Source: Crocinitomicaceae bacterium
Lineage (GTDB): Bacteria > Bacteroidota > Bacteroidia > Flavobacteriales_G > Salibacteraceae
Assembly: GCA_002707155.1 (NCBI GenBank)
Contig: PAME01000018.1
Span: forward strand, 248,001 to 312,000
Length of the DNA: 64,000 nucleotides
Reading direction: 5' to 3'
In this document: positions 26,514-35,274 of the stretch, piece after piece
Position numbering within the stretch: position 1 is the first letter of the stretch
How the letters are laid out: every line of letters starts with the position of its first letter
Position numbers and translations under genes: made by a program
The notes under the pieces: generated by a model
Told to the model about the DNA's origin: nothing
The model's input: only the letters and a program-made list of their open reading frames with translations
Database searches by the model: none

Positions 26514-28472
26514 GTGCGATTAATTACTGCCTTAATACTTGTCATTTTTTCTGCTTCTGTTGTTTTAGCGCAAGAATTCGACTTTACGACAACCGAACAA
26601 ATCGCTGAATTTGAGAAAAAGGCTTACAAATCTGCGCTTGAAAGTCAACTAAATACCCTTATTTACCGGAACTATTTTGATGTTACTAAGCAAATTATTG
26701 ATATTGAGGTAGAGCCCGGCATTCAATTTATTGAAGGCACTATAACCACAGAATTTAACTTACTAGAGTCAGGCTATTCCACGATTGTGCTGAATTGTCA
26801 TGATTCACTCAGAATTAGTGAAGCGAAAATTGAAGGTGCGCCAGTGAACTATACCCAAGGCGAAGATTTGTTGAATATCAAATTTGGGACTGAATTAGAG
26901 GTCAACAAAAAGTATCGTTTAGAACTGAAGTACGAAGGTATTCCTCCTGAAACTAGAGCATTTAGCAGCGATACCAATAGTTATGGAGATAGTGTGCTTT
27001 GGACGCTTTCAGAGCCATACGGAGCCAAGGATTGGTGGCCGTGCAAACAAGATTTGCAAGATAAAATTGAAGATTTAGAGTTAAGAGTTACCGTTCCGGC
27101 AAAGTATAAGGTTGCTGCTAATGGTCTTTTGGAATCGGTTGCGCCAGTCGGGAATTCTAAGCTTAAATACATTTGGAAACATCAATACCCAATTGTGACT
27201 TACTTGGTTGCTTTTGCAGTTTCCGACTATGTTGTGGTAAATGAAGTGTTACAGTTGGAAGAAGGGCCAATGAATTTCGTAAACTATATTTACCCGCAAG
27301 ACACTGCTGAAGCATTAGCCGACCTCAAAGAATTTAAAAACACCATGCAATTATTTGAAAAACTATTTGGCCCCTATCCATTTAGAAAAGAGCAATATGG
27401 CCACGCTCAATTTAGTTGGGGCGGAGGAATGGAGCATCAAACCATGAGCTTTATGGTAAATTTTAAACACGGTTTGGTTGCACATGAATTGGCGCACCAG
27501 TGGTTTGGGGACATGGTTACTTGTGGCACTTGGAAAGACCTTTGGCTTAATGAGAGTTTTGCTACTTACTGTGATGGATTGACCTACGATTTCTTATTCA
27601 ATGAAGGTGCCTGGGAAAACTGGAAAAACATTACGATTGACTTAATAACAAGTGCTCCGGGGGGAAGCGTTAATATTCCAGATACGAGCGATGTAGACCG
27701 CATGTTTTCGGGACGACTTACCTATCGAAAAGGTTCCTATGTTCTGCATATGTTGCGATATAAAATGGGAGATACTGCTTTCTTTAAAGCGATAAGGGAT
27801 TACTTAGAAGATGAAAAACACAATTATGGATTTGCTAGAACCGAAGACTTGATTTGGCATTTAAAAGCCAATGGAGGGTACAAGATTGATGAGTTTTTTA
27901 ACGACTGGTTTTATGCACAAGGTTTTCCTATTTACGAATTGCAATGGCATCAAACCGATAAAGGAAAGCTCCATTTAGTCTTGAATCAAGAGCAAAGCTA
28001 CATATGGGAAGGAGTCTTTTTTGATATGGAAGTTCCTATTCAAATTGTTGATGACGCCACCGATACAACTTTAGTTATTGATCACACAGAAAGTGGGCAA
28101 GAAATTATTTTGGATTGGGAGTTACCCGTTAGAGCTGTTTTTTTAGACCCTAAACGTTGGATACTTAAATGCAAGGAAAGTAAAGTGACTCAATTGGATT
28201 ATGAAATTGATGAAGTAGCTTATAAAATAGCGCCCAATCCCATTCAAAACGAGCTAAATCTCCTGTTTTCAAAACCAATTTTGCCTGAATTAGATATTGC
28301 GATATACGACCTAATGGGCAATGTGATATTTCAAGAAAAAATAAATACGCGTATTTCACAGAAGCAACTTACAATTGACACCAGCACACTTTTGAATGGA
28401 GCGTATGCGTTGACCGTTAAAGACTATTGGAAGAAAACCAGCTTGAAGTTTATTAAAGTAAAGGGGAACTAG
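26514..28472 (+). CDS. Secreted M1-family aminopeptidase with T9SS C-terminal domain
   Basis: 652 residues from a GTG. Signal peptide about 1-19, an N-terminal beta domain, the exopeptidase motif GGMEHQTMSF (GxMEN-like), the zinc site HELAHQWFGD (His324, Glu325, His328) and Glu347 in WLNESFATY. After about residue 560 comes an IAPNPIQNELNLLFSKP linker and a typical type A C-terminal domain. The protein is exported through the T9SS and should trim peptides at the cell surface or outside. GGMEH replaces the usual GAMEN; the change is seen in other Bacteroidota M1 enzymes. Confidence 0.95.
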   Translation: MRLITALILVIFSASVVLAQEFDFTTTEQIAEFEKKAYKSALESQLNTLIYRNYFDVTKQIIDIEVEPGIQFIEGTITTEFNLLESGYSTIVLNCHDSLRISEAKIEGAPVNYTQGEDLLNIKFGTELEVNKKYRLELKYEGIPPETRAFSSDTNSYGDSVLWTLSEPYGAKDWWPCKQDLQDKIEDLELRVTVPAKYKVAANGLLESVAPVGNSKLKYIWKHQYPIVTYLVAFAVSDYVVVNEVLQLEEGPMNFVNYIYPQDTAEALADLKEFKNTMQLFEKLFGPYPFRKEQYGHAQFSWGGGMEHQTMSFMVNFKHGLVAHELAHQWFGDMVTCGTWKDLWLNESFATYCDGLTYDFLFNEGAWENWKNITIDLITSAPGGSVNIPDTSDVDRMFSGRLTYRKGSYVLHMLRYKMGDTAFFKAIRDYLEDEKHNYGFARTEDLIWHLKANGGYKIDEFFNDWFYAQGFPIYELQWHQTDKGKLHLVLNQEQSYIWEGVFFDMEVPIQIVDDATDTTLVIDHTESGQEIILDWELPVRAVFLDPKRWILKCKESKVTQLDYEIDEVAYKIAPNPIQNELNLLFSKPILPELDIAIYDLMGNVIFQEKINTRISQKQLTIDTSTLLNGAYALTVKDYWKKTSLKFIKVKGN

Positions 28473-28503
28473 AGTCCGCTAAACTATTCTTCTTCGCTCC
28501 TTA

Positions 28504-29271
28504 TTAATATTGCATTAGGTCGGCATACTTAAAGGTGTAATTCAGTAACTTTTTGAGTTTTTCGCTGCTAACAATTTTGTAAATGCTTTGTTTCGCGTTA
28601 TCGAAAACTGGCTGTTGACGTCCTAATTTCGCCATTTCTTTTTTGTAAAAGTCTTTCCTTTTTGGGTGTGTATCTGCACAAGCATTAAGCAGGGTGTTCC
28701 ATATGTTTTTTGAAAGAATTAGCTTTATGATTGCTATACAATCGTCTCTATGAATAAAGTTTATATATCCTTCGGGGTTATTTATTTTGTTGTCTGATCT
28801 AATAAAATTACCCGGTTTTCTATCGTAGCCAAACAATCCGCCAAAGCGCAAAATAGTAGTCGCTAATTTTGGGTTGTCTTTGAACAACAACTCCAGATTT
28901 GCCCGAGTAGATGTTCGTATTGGGCTAGCTTCGGTAACAATTTCATTGGTATCTGCATAAACTGAAGTAGTGCTGATAAACAATATTTTTTGAATCGAAG
29001 ATTTTTCTATTTGCTTAATTAAGTAGTTAAAATCATCGCTATTCTGTGAGGGAAGGGCAATCACTAAAATAGAGGCTTTCAGAAATTTATCGGGCAGAGC
29101 TTTGTGTTCAGTTATATCTATTAGAAAGGGTTGAATACCCATTTTAGCGAGCTTGCTTATTTTTTCGGGTGATGTACTTGAGCCATTTACCTTATAACCA
29201 CAAGCGATAAGCTCTTCAGCCAAAGCTGTGCCCAGCCAACCGCAGCCTAGGATACTGATTTTTGATTTCAA
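28504..29271 (-). CDS. SDR-type NAD(P)-dependent epimerase
   Basis: 255 residues. The N-terminus has ILGCGWLGTALAEELIACGY, a GxGxxG-type Rossmann start as in the YeeZ group, followed by ISTTSVYADTNE with the SDR Tyr and Thr residues. GCGWLG is the typical variant for this atypical SDR group. The substrate is unknown. It is separated from the interrupted aroE by 229 bases in which I see nothing else. Confidence 0.8.
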   Translation of the reverse strand: MKSKISILGCGWLGTALAEELIACGYKVNGSSTSPEKISKLAKMGIQPFLIDITEHKALPDKFLKASILVIALPSQNSDDFNYLIKQIEKSSIQKILFISTTSVYADTNEIVTEASPIRTSTRANLELLFKDNPKLATTILRFGGLFGYDRKPGNFIRSDNKINNPEGYINFIHRDDCIAIIKLILSKNIWNTLLNACADTHPKRKDFYKKEMAKLGRQQPVFDNAKQSIYKIVSSEKLKKLLNYTFKYADLMQY

Positions 29272-29500
29272 TAGTTATTATTTCTGAAAACAACTGAATT
29301 TTTCCTTATCCATCATTTCAATTATACATATTAAACAAAGATAAAGATGGTATAATCTCTAATTTGTGATTTAAATAAAGACAATATGAGAAACTACTGG
29401 TCTGCACCAATAACAGGTCCTATAGCCTTTCACTCACAATTACAACTTAGTACGATTTCGTTTAATACGACTCGCTTTTCAATTTAAAAGAAAGAGCACT

Positions 29501-30259
29501 TTAACGCTGAAGGTTTTCGCTATTGTTCCAAATTTCCCAACTCTTTTCGGCTTGTAAACTCAACATTTCATAACCGTTTTTTATCTTGGCTCCTTGTGCT
29601 TCACAATTACTTAGAAATAGGGTTTTTTCTGGATTATAGACCAAATCAACTACAAGGTGATGCCTTTTAATGGCAGAATAAGGAATAGCTGGGCAATTCA
29701 AGATATCGGGATAGGTTCCCAATGGTGTTGTATTAATGATCACATTGCAATCAAAAATATCCTTTTCCGAAATGTTCTGATAGCTAATATCTCCTGCATA
29801 TCGACTTACAAACTGATAAGGAATCTGCACTTGGTCTAACGCATAAGCAACGGCCTTTGAAGCTCCGCCCGTTCCAAGTATTAACGCTTTATTTGCTATC
29901 GACAAATCAATCATTGGTTTTAGCGACCACAGAAATCCATACCAGTCGCTATTGTGTCCAATTAACTTTACCTGAGAAAGCTCTCGGCGAACTTCAATGC
30001 AATTAACTGCACCAATCGTTTTGGCGTCTGCAGATAATTCGTCCAAAATCGGTAATACCTTTTCTTTGTAAGGTACAGTAACGTTTAAACCTTCAATACT
30101 GGGTGTGTCTTGAATAAGTGCCCTCAAGGAGTTTATACTTGGCATTTAAAAATTTCGATATTCGCAATCTGAAATAGCTAATAAGTTGAACTTTTGCTCG
30201 AAGTAAGTTGCAGAACAAGAGTGTGCTAATGACTTACCTATGAGACCAAAAGTCCTCAA
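29501..30259 (-). pseudogene. aroE: Shikimate dehydrogenase interrupted by an in-frame TAA
   Basis: Read from TTG 30259 the frame gives RTFGLIGKSLAHSCSATYF and then CEYRNF, followed by TAA at 30146-30148 and directly by ATG 30145, which carries the rest (214 residues) in the same frame. The downstream part has GLNVTVPYKEKV (catalytic Lys), HNSDWYGF (Asp), GTGGASKAVAYAL (NADP loop), NTTPLGTYP and GYEMLSLQAEKSWEIW. The lost N-terminus holds the shikimate-binding serines of SLAHSCS, so the short product should not be active. Without the stop the gene has 252 codons, the normal length. It starts 2 bases after the DUF368 stop. A sequence error is possible. Confidence 0.85.
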
Positions 30260-30261
30260 AA

Positions 30262-31188
30262 CTAAGCTTCAGTTTTTGGAGAAAATCTATCCATTACAAT
30301 GATCAGTAGAAAGCCAATCGCCATCATAATTAATGCACCAAAAACCAAGGCCTCAGATTCGGTGTAATCGGAGGGAAGTATACTCATTTGAGTTACCGGA
30401 ATCACTTCTCCATGCGAATTTATGCGCGTGGTTAAGGTTTCTTTCCAAGGCCATACTTTGTTTAATGACCCAATCATAAACCCTGTCAACAAAGCAATTG
30501 TCATATTGTGAAAATTTTTGAACATGTAACTCAATACATGTGAAAAAGAAACCAGTCCCAAGACGCAACCTACCATAAAAGTGGCAATAATAGCTAGGTT
30601 TAAATCGCTTAAAGCTCCGACAATGTATGCATACTTACCCAATAGCAATAAGATGAAAGCTCCTGATATTCCAGGTAAAATCATTGCACAAATTGCCAAC
30701 ATACCGCACAAAAAGATGAACCATAGATCTGTTGGCGTTTGGGCAGGAGTAGCTACCGTGATGTAGTAGGCAATCGCACTTCCAATAAGCACTCCCCCAA
30801 TAGATTTGAGGTTCCATTTTGTAATACTTTTTGAAACAACGTAAGCAGATGCGATAATCAATCCGAAAAAGAAACTCCAAACCAAAATGGGATGTTCCGC
30901 CAACAAGTACTTAATTACTTTGGACAAGGAAACTACAGATATGCCAATACCAACAAATAAAGCAATCAAAAAATTCCCATTTACTTTTTTCCAGGTGGCA
31001 GGAATACCCTCTGAAAAAAGCATTTTAATTGTATTGGGTTCAATTGACTTTAGCGAATTGATAAGTTCCTCATAAATACCAGTAATGAAAGCAATGGTTC
31101 CACCCGAAACGCCTGGAACAACATCAGCAGCTCCCATGCCCATTCCTTTTGCTGTAATGAGCAAGTAGTCTTTAATACTTCGTTTCAT
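30262..31188 (-). CDS. DUF368 family membrane protein
   Basis: 308 residues and about eight to nine membrane helices. The family motif occurs twice as an inverted-repeat-like pair: GVSGGTIAFITGIYEELINS near the N-terminus and LPGISGAFILLLLGKY near residue 175. DUF368 proteins have been linked to polyprenyl-phosphate recycling (undecaprenyl-phosphate translocases, PopT) in some bacteria. It lies in a tight run with rhodanese (3-base gap) and aroE (2-base gap). Confidence 0.9.
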   Translation of the reverse strand: MKRSIKDYLLITAKGMGMGAADVVPGVSGGTIAFITGIYEELINSLKSIEPNTIKMLFSEGIPATWKKVNGNFLIALFVGIGISVVSLSKVIKYLLAEHPILVWSFFFGLIIASAYVVSKSITKWNLKSIGGVLIGSAIAYYITVATPAQTPTDLWFIFLCGMLAICAMILPGISGAFILLLLGKYAYIVGALSDLNLAIIATFMVGCVLGLVSFSHVLSYMFKNFHNMTIALLTGFMIGSLNKVWPWKETLTTRINSHGEVIPVTQMSILPSDYTESEALVFGALIMMAIGFLLIIVMDRFSPKTEA

Positions 31189-31191
31189 AGG

Positions 31192-31515
31192 TTAACAGGG
31201 TATAGCCGAAGCATCAACTTCTTGCGACCAAGCAGCGATGCCGCCAGTCAGGTGGTATAAATTTTTTAGCTTAAAGTGCACTTCCAAATAGTCTATCATA
31301 GCCTCGGCGCGCTTGCCCGATTTGCAGTGAATAATAACCTTTCCTGTGCTTTGGATTTCTGAAATGCGGTCGATAAGTTCAGCCATTGGAATTGACGTAG
31401 CTTTCAAGCCAAGGTTAGAATAGTCGAACTCGTAAGCTTCTCGAATATCAATTATTTGCAAATCAGTTTCAGTTTGCATTAAATCGTTCAAATCACTTGC
31501 ACTTATTTGTTTCAT
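31192..31515 (-). CDS. Single-domain rhodanese-like protein
   Basis: 107 residues: one rhodanese domain with the catalytic loop IIHCKSGKRAEAM (Cys64) and IIDIREAYEF. It can carry a persulfide sulfur for transfer reactions in the cytoplasm. It is packed between the ComA-family gene (3-base gap) and DUF368 (3-base gap). The sulfur theme fits the neighbouring sulfite-using ComA-family protein, but no direct link is shown. Confidence 0.92.
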   Translation of the reverse strand: MKQISASDLNDLMQTETDLQIIDIREAYEFDYSNLGLKATSIPMAELIDRISEIQSTGKVIIHCKSGKRAEAMIDYLEVHFKLKNLYHLTGGIAAWSQEVDASAIPC

Positions 31516-31518
31516 GAC

Positions 31519-32304
31519 TTACTCTATATTTTTATCGACTAGCGATTCAGGCAAGAATTTCATAAAAGTATCACCGCGAAGTCCGACTCTCAAGGTTTCT
31601 AGTGGAATAACTTCATCGTAACCAATATTTCCAAGATTTACATTATGGCCAAATTGATCGATAAACCAAACTTGTTGCGGTTTTTTTGGAGCTTCCCAAA
31701 GGATATTGTCCACATCAATATTGGCAATTATTTTATTCACCAACATGGTGTGCGCAGTTCCATTTGGTCTATAAATACCAACATTCCCTGATTCACGAGC
31801 CTCTGCAATGACTTTAAAACTGCCAGCTTCTAACTCATTTTTCATCATACTAATCCACATTCCTGGGCTAATGAAAATTCCCTCTTCTTTACTGCCTACC
31901 TCACTCAATACTTGTACTTCTTTCGATAAATCTGCAATCAACTCACATTTTTTACCGTGATCCAAATAAATTGAGCCATCAGAAATTTCGGCACAGTTAA
32001 GGTTCAATTTATTCAGTAACTTTTTATAATCGTCGTATTTATCGCGAATCAAAAATGCTTCGAAGAGTGTACCTCCAAGATAGACCTTAATATCTGCCTC
32101 GTGATATAATTTTATTTTTTCTTCGATTCGTTTGGTGCAAAAAGAAGTCCCAAAGCCCAGCTTTACATAATCGGTAAGATCACCAGCTTGTTCTAAAAAA
32201 TCTTCTACCTGACGAACACTTAGACCTTTGTCCATCATCATTGTCAAACCCGTATTTCTCGGTTTTTCGGTCCTATTAGGTATGTATGGAAGTGTGTAGT
32301 TCAT
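31519..32304 (-). CDS. Phosphosulfolactate synthase family protein (ComA)
   Basis: 261 residues. MMMDKGLSVRQVEDFLEQAG, YVKLGFGTSFC, YLGGTLFEAFLI and NVGIYRPNGTAHT fit the ComA family, which makes phosphosulfolactate from phosphoenolpyruvate and sulfite, the first step of coenzyme M synthesis in archaea. Bacteroidota do not make coenzyme M, so the product probably feeds another sulfonate, perhaps sulfonolipid or sulfolactate; this is inference. It lies 2 bases after the TPR gene stop and 3 bases before rhodanese. Confidence 0.85.
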   Translation of the reverse strand: MNYTLPYIPNRTEKPRNTGLTMMMDKGLSVRQVEDFLEQAGDLTDYVKLGFGTSFCTKRIEEKIKLYHEADIKVYLGGTLFEAFLIRDKYDDYKKLLNKLNLNCAEISDGSIYLDHGKKCELIADLSKEVQVLSEVGSKEEGIFISPGMWISMMKNELEAGSFKVIAEARESGNVGIYRPNGTAHTMLVNKIIANIDVDNILWEAPKKPQQVWFIDQFGHNVNLGNIGYDEVIPLETLRVGLRGDTFMKFLPESLVDKNIE

Positions 32305-32305
32305 A

Positions 32306-33703
32306 CTATGAAAAGAAATCTTTTATTTCGATATCTGCTTTTAGTTGTGGGCAGTACTCAAAAATAGATTGTTTTAAGTTATCATCAATAAGTGTAGCGT
32401 TTGTCCAAAATTCAAACGCACTATTTTTTCTACCCATCAAAAAATGATAGGTTCCCATTCGATATATTAAATCAGGCTGATTAGTAAATAAGGTTATGCC
32501 CGCGTTTAGTAGTTCTATTGCCTTAAATTTTTCGTCGTTACAGAAAAGTAAATCAGAGTAATCCAGGTAAACTTCACTATTGCTCGGGTCCATTTCAATT
32601 ACATTGTCGAATGCCCTTTTTGCCGCATCAAAATACCCAAGAGCTTTGCAAACATCTCCATACAAATATTGAACAAGACTATTTTTAGCATCTAATTTCA
32701 ATGCTTTTTCGCAAAAATTCAGCGCTTCTTCAGCGTCACCTAATTCCAAGTAACAATTTGCAGCACCAACCCAAGCATCTAAATGATCATGATCTAACTC
32801 AATTGATTTTTGATAAGCCTGCTTTGCTTTTCCAAATTTTTCTATGTTCTCGTAGCAATCACCAATGTAAAAATAGGTTTGAGCAGCAGGACCTTCCAAT
32901 TCAAGCGTGCGTTCAAAAGCCTCGATTGCATCTTTGTATCGACCAAGCCGACCAAGAATATTTCCTTTGTTGTACCATCCAGAAGAAAATTCTTCAAAAG
33001 ATATTACTGAATAATCAAAAGCATTAAGCGCCTCTTCATACTTCTCAAGAGTTGTGTATAGGTTACCCAAGTTAAACCAAGCATGGTGGTTATATGGGTT
33101 TGAATGTAAAAAGGTTTTAAAAAATTCTGTGCCGGCTTCTTGAGTTCCATTTACTTCATAGCAAAAAGCCATTTCATACAATCCTTCAATGCTATCTGGA
33201 AACTCACTCAACATTACCTTTAACCAATAGATAGCTTGTGCTGGCTTTTCCAATGATTGACATTCAGCGGCCAATTGAAAATAAATTTCTTCTTTTCCGT
33301 CCTCACAAAGCTCTAAAGCAGTTTTATAGTTGATTATGGCGTTGTAATGCTCCATTTTTCGACTGTAAGCATCGCCCATGCCTATAAAAATATCAGGGTT
33401 AAAAGGATAGGTTTCCTGTAGTTTTTTAAGAACAGCGATGGCTTTATTGTGCTCGTTTTGCTCCATTAATACTTCAGCCTGCTTCAAGTATAACTCCGCA
33501 GAATTTGGATGTTGATACTGTGCAAAGTCTAATGCCTTTATGGCTTTTTCTACACGTAATGTGTTGAGGTAGTGGTCTATGATGCCTTCCCATTCATTTA
33601 CATCAAAATAATAGTAGGCAGTGTCGGAAAACATATCTTCCAATTTGACCAGTCTATCCTGATTGTTATTGTCGTCATACGAAGGGTCGAAATCTTCTTT
33701 CAT
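32306..33703 (-). CDS. Cytoplasmic TPR-repeat protein
   Basis: 465 residues built of about ten to twelve TPR units (for example AIINYKTALELCEDGKEEIY, AIEAFERTLELEGPAAQTYF, AKQAYQKSIELDHDHLDAW and AKRAFDNVIEMDPSNSEVY). No signal peptide is seen. It has an acidic start (MKEDFDPSYDDNNNQ). It leads the ComA-rhodanese-DUF368-aroE run, a gene order I recall from Flavobacteriia; its role is unknown and probably as a scaffold. A -7 box lies 25 bases upstream. Confidence 0.88.
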   Translation of the reverse strand: MKEDFDPSYDDNNNQDRLVKLEDMFSDTAYYYFDVNEWEGIIDHYLNTLRVEKAIKALDFAQYQHPNSAELYLKQAEVLMEQNEHNKAIAVLKKLQETYPFNPDIFIGMGDAYSRKMEHYNAIINYKTALELCEDGKEEIYFQLAAECQSLEKPAQAIYWLKVMLSEFPDSIEGLYEMAFCYEVNGTQEAGTEFFKTFLHSNPYNHHAWFNLGNLYTTLEKYEEALNAFDYSVISFEEFSSGWYNKGNILGRLGRYKDAIEAFERTLELEGPAAQTYFYIGDCYENIEKFGKAKQAYQKSIELDHDHLDAWVGAANCYLELGDAEEALNFCEKALKLDAKNSLVQYLYGDVCKALGYFDAAKRAFDNVIEMDPSNSEVYLDYSDLLFCNDEKFKAIELLNAGITLFTNQPDLIYRMGTYHFLMGRKNSAFEFWTNATLIDDNLKQSIFEYCPQLKADIEIKDFFS

Positions 33704-33728
33704 GCGCTTTTTAAACCGACTATGTTAA

Positions 33729-33736
33729 CAAATGTA
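33729..33736 (-). promoter_or_regulatory. -7 box of the TPR-ComA-aroE operon
   Basis: TACATTTG on the minus strand matches TAnnTTTG and lies 25 bases before the TPR gene start at 33703. Confidence 0.45.
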
Positions 33737-33841
33737 GCCAATATGGTATGCATCGTTTTTTAGCTTGCGCAAAGTTGTCAAAAAGAAATTAACAGCCAAG
33801 AAGAAGGACAATTCTTTACGAATTAAAGACAGCTAAAAATT

Positions 33842-33849
33842 TATATTTG
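33842..33849 (+). promoter_or_regulatory. -7 box of glmM
   Basis: TATATTTG matches TAnnTTTG and lies 36 bases before the glmM start. Confidence 0.5.
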
Positions 33850-33885
33850 CGACTCTATAAACCTTAAAATATTTACAGAGCAAGA

Positions 33886-35274
33886 ATGACGTTAATAAAA
33901 TCAATTTCAGGAATTAGAGGAACTATAGGGGGAAAGCCCGGAGCTGGATTGACGCCAGTAGACATAGTTAAATTTGCTTCCGCATTTGGAACTTGGGTCT
34001 TAAAAAGACAGAATGGGGTAAAATCAAAAATTGTAATAGGTAGAGATGCCCGAGTTTCTGGAGAGCTAGTGTCTGGTTTAGTTTCTTCTTCCTTGCAGGG
34101 GCTGGGTATAGATGTAGTTGATTTAGGACTTACCACTACACCAACAGTTGAAATAGCAGTTACTCATGAAAATGCGCAAGCAGGTATAATCTTAACGGCC
34201 AGTCACAATCCTATGCAATGGAATGCATTGAAATTGCTCAATGAGAAAGGTGAGTTTATTTCTGGTGAAGATGGCGCTGAAGTACTTGAAATTGCCGAAA
34301 ACGAAGATTTTGTATTTGCCGAAGTCAAGAAACTTGGAAAGTACCTTCAAAATGAAACCTATTTGCATCGTCATATTGATATGATTTTAGCAATGGACCT
34401 GGTTGATGTTGAAAGCATTAAGAAAAAGCAATATAAGGTTGTGGTAGATGGTGTAAACTCAACAGGAGGGATCTACGTTCCCGCATTATTGAAAGCATTA
34501 GGTGTTGAGGTTATTGAATTGCATTGTATCCCAACGGGTCATTTTGCGCATAATCCAGAGCCGCTGCCAGAACACCTAACTGAGATTTCAGGAATGGTGC
34601 GTAAGCACGATGCACACATGGGTATAGTAGTTGATCCCGATGTGGATCGATTGGCATTTGTGTCTGAAGACGGCGAAATGTTTGGCGAAGAATATACTTT
34701 GGTTGCAATTGCTGATTATGTGTTGAGTAAAACTCCCGGAAATACAGTTTCAAACATGAGCTCCACTCGAGCACTCAAGGATATTACTGAAAAACACGGA
34801 CAACAATATGCTGCTTCAGCAGTTGGAGAGGTAAATGTAGTGAGCAAAATGAAAGAAACCAATGCAGTTATTGGTGGGGAAGGAAATGGAGGCATTATCT
34901 ACCCAGCATCTCATTATGGGCGAGATGCATTAGTCGGAATTGCTTTGTTTTTGACACACTTGGCAAAAGAAAATAAAACCATGTCCATTCTAAAAGCCTC
35001 CTATCCTAATTACCACATTTCAAAAAATAAAATTGAGTTGACTCCAGAAATTGATGTGGACAAAGTATTAAGTTCAATACAAAAGAAATACGGCAATTAC
35101 CCCATAAACACAATTGACGGAGTTAAGATAGATTTTGATGAAGAGTGGGTGCATTTAAGAAAATCGAATACAGAACCAATCATTAGAATTTATACAGAAA
35201 GCGCAAGTGCCAACACGGCAAACAACTTGGCCAATAAAATCATCAGTGACATAAAAGAGATAATCAAGAATTAA
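33886..35274 (+). CDS. glmM: Phosphoglucosamine mutase
   Basis: 462 residues of the alpha-D-phosphohexomutase family. It has the phosphoserine loop ILTASHNPMQWN (Ser106), the metal loop VDPDVDRLAF, the sugar loop GGEGNGGIIYP and the C-terminal phosphate loop RKSNTEPIIRIYTES. It interconverts glucosamine 6- and 1-phosphate for cell-wall synthesis. A mannose or glucose mutase role cannot be excluded by sequence alone. The stop overlaps the ATG of the next gene, and it opens the operon. Confidence 0.93.
   Translation: MTLIKSISGIRGTIGGKPGAGLTPVDIVKFASAFGTWVLKRQNGVKSKIVIGRDARVSGELVSGLVSSSLQGLGIDVVDLGLTTTPTVEIAVTHENAQAGIILTASHNPMQWNALKLLNEKGEFISGEDGAEVLEIAENEDFVFAEVKKLGKYLQNETYLHRHIDMILAMDLVDVESIKKKQYKVVVDGVNSTGGIYVPALLKALGVEVIELHCIPTGHFAHNPEPLPEHLTEISGMVRKHDAHMGIVVDPDVDRLAFVSEDGEMFGEEYTLVAIADYVLSKTPGNTVSNMSSTRALKDITEKHGQQYAASAVGEVNVVSKMKETNAVIGGEGNGGIIYPASHYGRDALVGIALFLTHLAKENKTMSILKASYPNYHISKNKIELTPEIDVDKVLSSIQKKYGNYPINTIDGVKIDFDEEWVHLRKSNTEPIIRIYTESASANTANNLANKIISDIKEIIKN

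Noticed and set aside
29272-29500. tRNA or small RNA in the gap after the SDR gene
   Set aside because: No cloverleaf, T-loop sequence or terminator could be found.
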